From NCBI GenBank assembly GCA_030044105.1, contig JASHWL010000208.1, positions 1 through 7,204 on the forward strand: DNA of 7,204 nt, given 5' to 3'. The position numbers and the translations under genes are program-made. This DNA is from Thermoplasmata archaeon (GTDB lineage Archaea; Thermoplasmatota; Thermoplasmata; Lutacidiplasmatales; UBA184). Each line of letters begins with the position of its first letter. The first letter of the stretch is position 1. The notes under the pieces are model-generated. The model saw only the letters and a program-made list of their open reading frames with translations. It made no database searches and was not told the origin of the DNA. Shown in pieces: positions 6,016 through 7,204 of this stretch.

Positions 6016-6963
6016 GTGCTGGGGATCGACCTCGGCGCCACGAAGGTCGTGGCCGGGCTGGTCGCGCCCGACGGGACGATCCTGCGGCACAGCGGTCGCG
6101 TCGTGCACTCGAACGACGGCCCCACCGGCGTGATCCACGCGGTCGCCGAGAGCGCCCGGTCCTGCGCGGATCCCGCCGCGCCGGGCACGCCTCGGATCGG
6201 GATCGCCGTGGCCGCGCAGGTCGACCCGAGTCGGGGCACGGTCGTGCACGCTCCCAACCTGGGGTGGAGGGACGTCCCGCTCGGAACGCTCCTCGCGGAG
6301 GAGCTCGGGGCACCGGTCGCCGTGATCAACGACGCGCGCGCGGCCGCCCTCGCGGAGTGGAGGTACGGAGCGGGCGTCGGCGCCACGGACCTGTTCTTCC
6401 TCTCGCTCGGCACCGGGATCGGCGGGTCCGCGGTCGTCGGAGGGCGCTTGCTCGAAGGAGGCACGCACGCGATCGGGGAGGTCGGCCACCTCACGATCGT
6501 GGCCGGCGGCCGACGCTGTCATTGCCCGAACTCGGGCTGCTTCGAGGCCTACGCGGGCGGCTGGGGGATCGCGGAGCGGGCTCAGGAGGCCGTGCGCGAG
6601 AAGCCGACGGCCGGGCGCGCGCTCCTGGCGCGCGCCGGCGGGGTGTCGGCGATCACCGCGCAGACCGTGTTCGAGGAGTACCGCGCGGGCGACGCGCTCG
6701 CCGGGCGGCTCGTGGGGGAGACGGAGCGGTTCCTCGCCGACGGCGCCGTCGGGATCGTGAACGCGTTCAACCCGTCGCTGCTCGTCCTCGGCGGCGGGCT
6801 CATCGCCGGCATGCCGCGGTTCGTGCCGGTGATCGAGGCCGCGATCCGATCGCGGTGTCAGCCGCCGGCGGCCGGTGCCCGCGTCGAGACCTCCCGGCTC
6901 GGCGAGAACGCCTCGCTCGTCGGAGCGGCGTGCGTGGCGCGCGCGACCCGGGGCGAGCCGTAG
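6016..6963 (+). CDS. ROK-family sugar kinase, probable glucokinase
   Basis: 315 residues, the usual ROK length. It should phosphorylate glucose, released by the preceding glucoamylase, with ATP. Motifs in order: phosphate-binding IDLGATK at 4-10; PNLGW at 80-84; catalytic Asp in VINDARAAAL at 103-112 (D106); LGTGIGGS at 131-138; sugar-binding E-x-G-H (E155 and H158); zinc cluster RCHCPNSGCFEAY at 167-179, with C168, C170, C175 and H158 as ligands; and LVLGGGLI at 256-263. The E-x-G-H plus cysteine cluster marks an active kinase rather than a ROK repressor, and no N-terminal DNA-binding domain is present. The loop between the second and third cysteines has Pro171 where Gly is usual. GTG 6016 is chosen from its GGAGG site and because the protein then begins at the first beta strand. 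Stop TAG. An N-acetylglucosamine or fructose kinase of the same family is possible; the neighbours favour glucose. Confidence 0.93.
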   Translation: MLGIDLGATKVVAGLVAPDGTILRHSGRVVHSNDGPTGVIHAVAESARSCADPAAPGTPRIGIAVAAQVDPSRGTVVHAPNLGWRDVPLGTLLAEELGAPVAVINDARAAALAEWRYGAGVGATDLFFLSLGTGIGGSAVVGGRLLEGGTHAIGEVGHLTIVAGGRRCHCPNSGCFEAYAGGWGIAERAQEAVREKPTAGRALLARAGGVSAITAQTVFEEYRAGDALAGRLVGETERFLADGAVGIVNAFNPSLLVLGGGLIAGMPRFVPVIEAAIRSRCQPPAAGARVETSRLGENASLVGAACVARATRGEP

Positions 6964-7017
6964 CTTCGATTCCGCCTGTCGGCGCGCCCCGACCCGCGGC
7001 GGACGCGCGCCTACTTG

Positions 7018-7023
7018 AATTTT
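7018..7023 (+). terminator. Possible T-rich end of the GH15-ROK transcript
   Basis: AATTTT about 55 nt after the ROK stop is the first T run in this GC-rich strand. Archaeal termination needs little more than a U tract, so it may end the GH15-ROK transcript, but it is short and lies just before the next promoter, of which it could simply be part. Confidence 0.25.
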
Positions 7024-7030
7024 CAGCATC

Positions 7031-7038
7031 CTTAAAAT
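7031..7038 (+). promoter_or_regulatory. TATA box of the leaderless gene at 7061
   Basis: CTTAAAAT is a good archaeal TATA match in a GC-rich setting. Its centre is 26-27 nt upstream of ATG 7061, so transcription should begin at the start codon. No Shine-Dalgarno sequence occurs between them. Confidence 0.65.
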
Positions 7039-7060
7039 CGTCCGCGGCTTCGCGTGCGGC

Positions 7061-7204
7061 ATGTCAGCGCAACCCACGGACGGACCGCCGGCCGAGCCGG
7101 CGACCTCCGCCCCGGCGACGACCGCCGGGCAGGACTACACGCGACGGGCGAGACGCATGTCGGGCGTGTGGGCCGTGATCGTGGTCGTGGTCGCGATCCT
7201 CGCG
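7061..7204 (+). CDS. Membrane-anchored protein, N-terminal 48 residues (partial)
   Basis: The frame from ATG 7061 is open to the right edge. It starts with a Pro/Ala/Thr-rich tail (MSAQPTDGPPAEPATSAPAT), then D-Y-T-R-R-A-R-R and a hydrophobic stretch beginning near residue 35 (V-W-A-V-I-V-V-V-V-A-I-L-A). The arginine cluster directly before the helix predicts a cytoplasmic N-terminus (positive-inside rule). The long tail before the helix argues against a normal cleaved signal peptide and for a membrane anchor or the first helix of a multi-span protein. The promoter at 7031-7038 supports this start. The function lies outside the window. Confidence 0.65.
   Translation, partial: MSAQPTDGPPAEPATSAPATTAGQDYTRRARRMSGVWAVIVVVVAILA

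Noticed and set aside
4184..6133. 649-residue plus-strand frame overlapping GH15 and the ROK gene in another phase
   Set aside because: Very Arg/Pro-rich translation typical of an out-of-phase frame in GC-rich DNA; GH15 and ROK explain the region.
5815..7077. 420-residue minus-strand frame antisense to the ROK kinase
   Set aside because: Shadow of ROK coding sequence with no motif; it also runs through the promoter of the 7061 gene.
1..7204. CRISPR arrays, tRNA or rRNA genes, insertion sequences
   Set aside because: No regularly spaced repeats, cloverleaf-like segments, conserved rRNA stretches, transposase motifs or terminal inverted repeats were seen on reading both strands.

Overview
The window reads as a chromosomal piece of a very GC-rich archaeon (GC by eye near 70%, not computed). 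Archaeal signs: AT-rich TATA-like islands about 27 nt upstream of start codons with no leader or Shine-Dalgarno (clearest at 7031-7038 before ATG 7061, and at 2365-2372 on the minus strand before ATG 2341), a GH57/GH15/GT4 glycogen gene neighbourhood of the sort seen in methanogens and other archaea, and a KaiC/RAD55-type tandem ATPase. A GC-rich Thermoplasmatota-like lineage is my best guess, but the sequence alone does not settle it.

Layout. 2-346 (+): C-terminal end of a GT4 glycosyltransferase of the glycogen-synthase-like kind. 454-567 (-): a 37-residue helical microprotein, convergent with it. 694-1887 (+): GH57 alpha-amylase-type enzyme. 1919-2341 (-): small four-helix membrane protein, tail to tail with GH57. 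2408-4021 (-): tandem RecA/KaiC-like ATPase whose second half has lost its P-loop. A divergent intergenic region with a TATA-like element (4053-4060) separates it from 4119-5990 (+), a GH15 glucoamylase, followed after 25 nt by 6016-6963 (+), a ROK-family sugar kinase with a good GGAGG ribosome binding site. At 7061 a new leaderless gene for a membrane-anchored protein begins and runs off the end.

How the genes fit together. The four enzymes describe intracellular storage-glucan turnover: GT4 probably extends or makes glucan, GH57 cuts or rearranges alpha-1,4 chains internally, GH15 releases glucose from chain ends, and the ROK kinase phosphorylates that glucose into glycolysis. None of the complete enzymes has a signal peptide, so the substrate is most likely internal glycogen. 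The grouping recalls the Methanocaldococcus jannaschii MJ1606-MJ1611 region (glycogen synthase, glucoamylase, GH57 amylase). The KaiC-like ATPase, the membrane protein and the microprotein lie inside this neighbourhood on the opposite strand; whether they regulate glycogen use is an open question and the most interesting aspect of the window.
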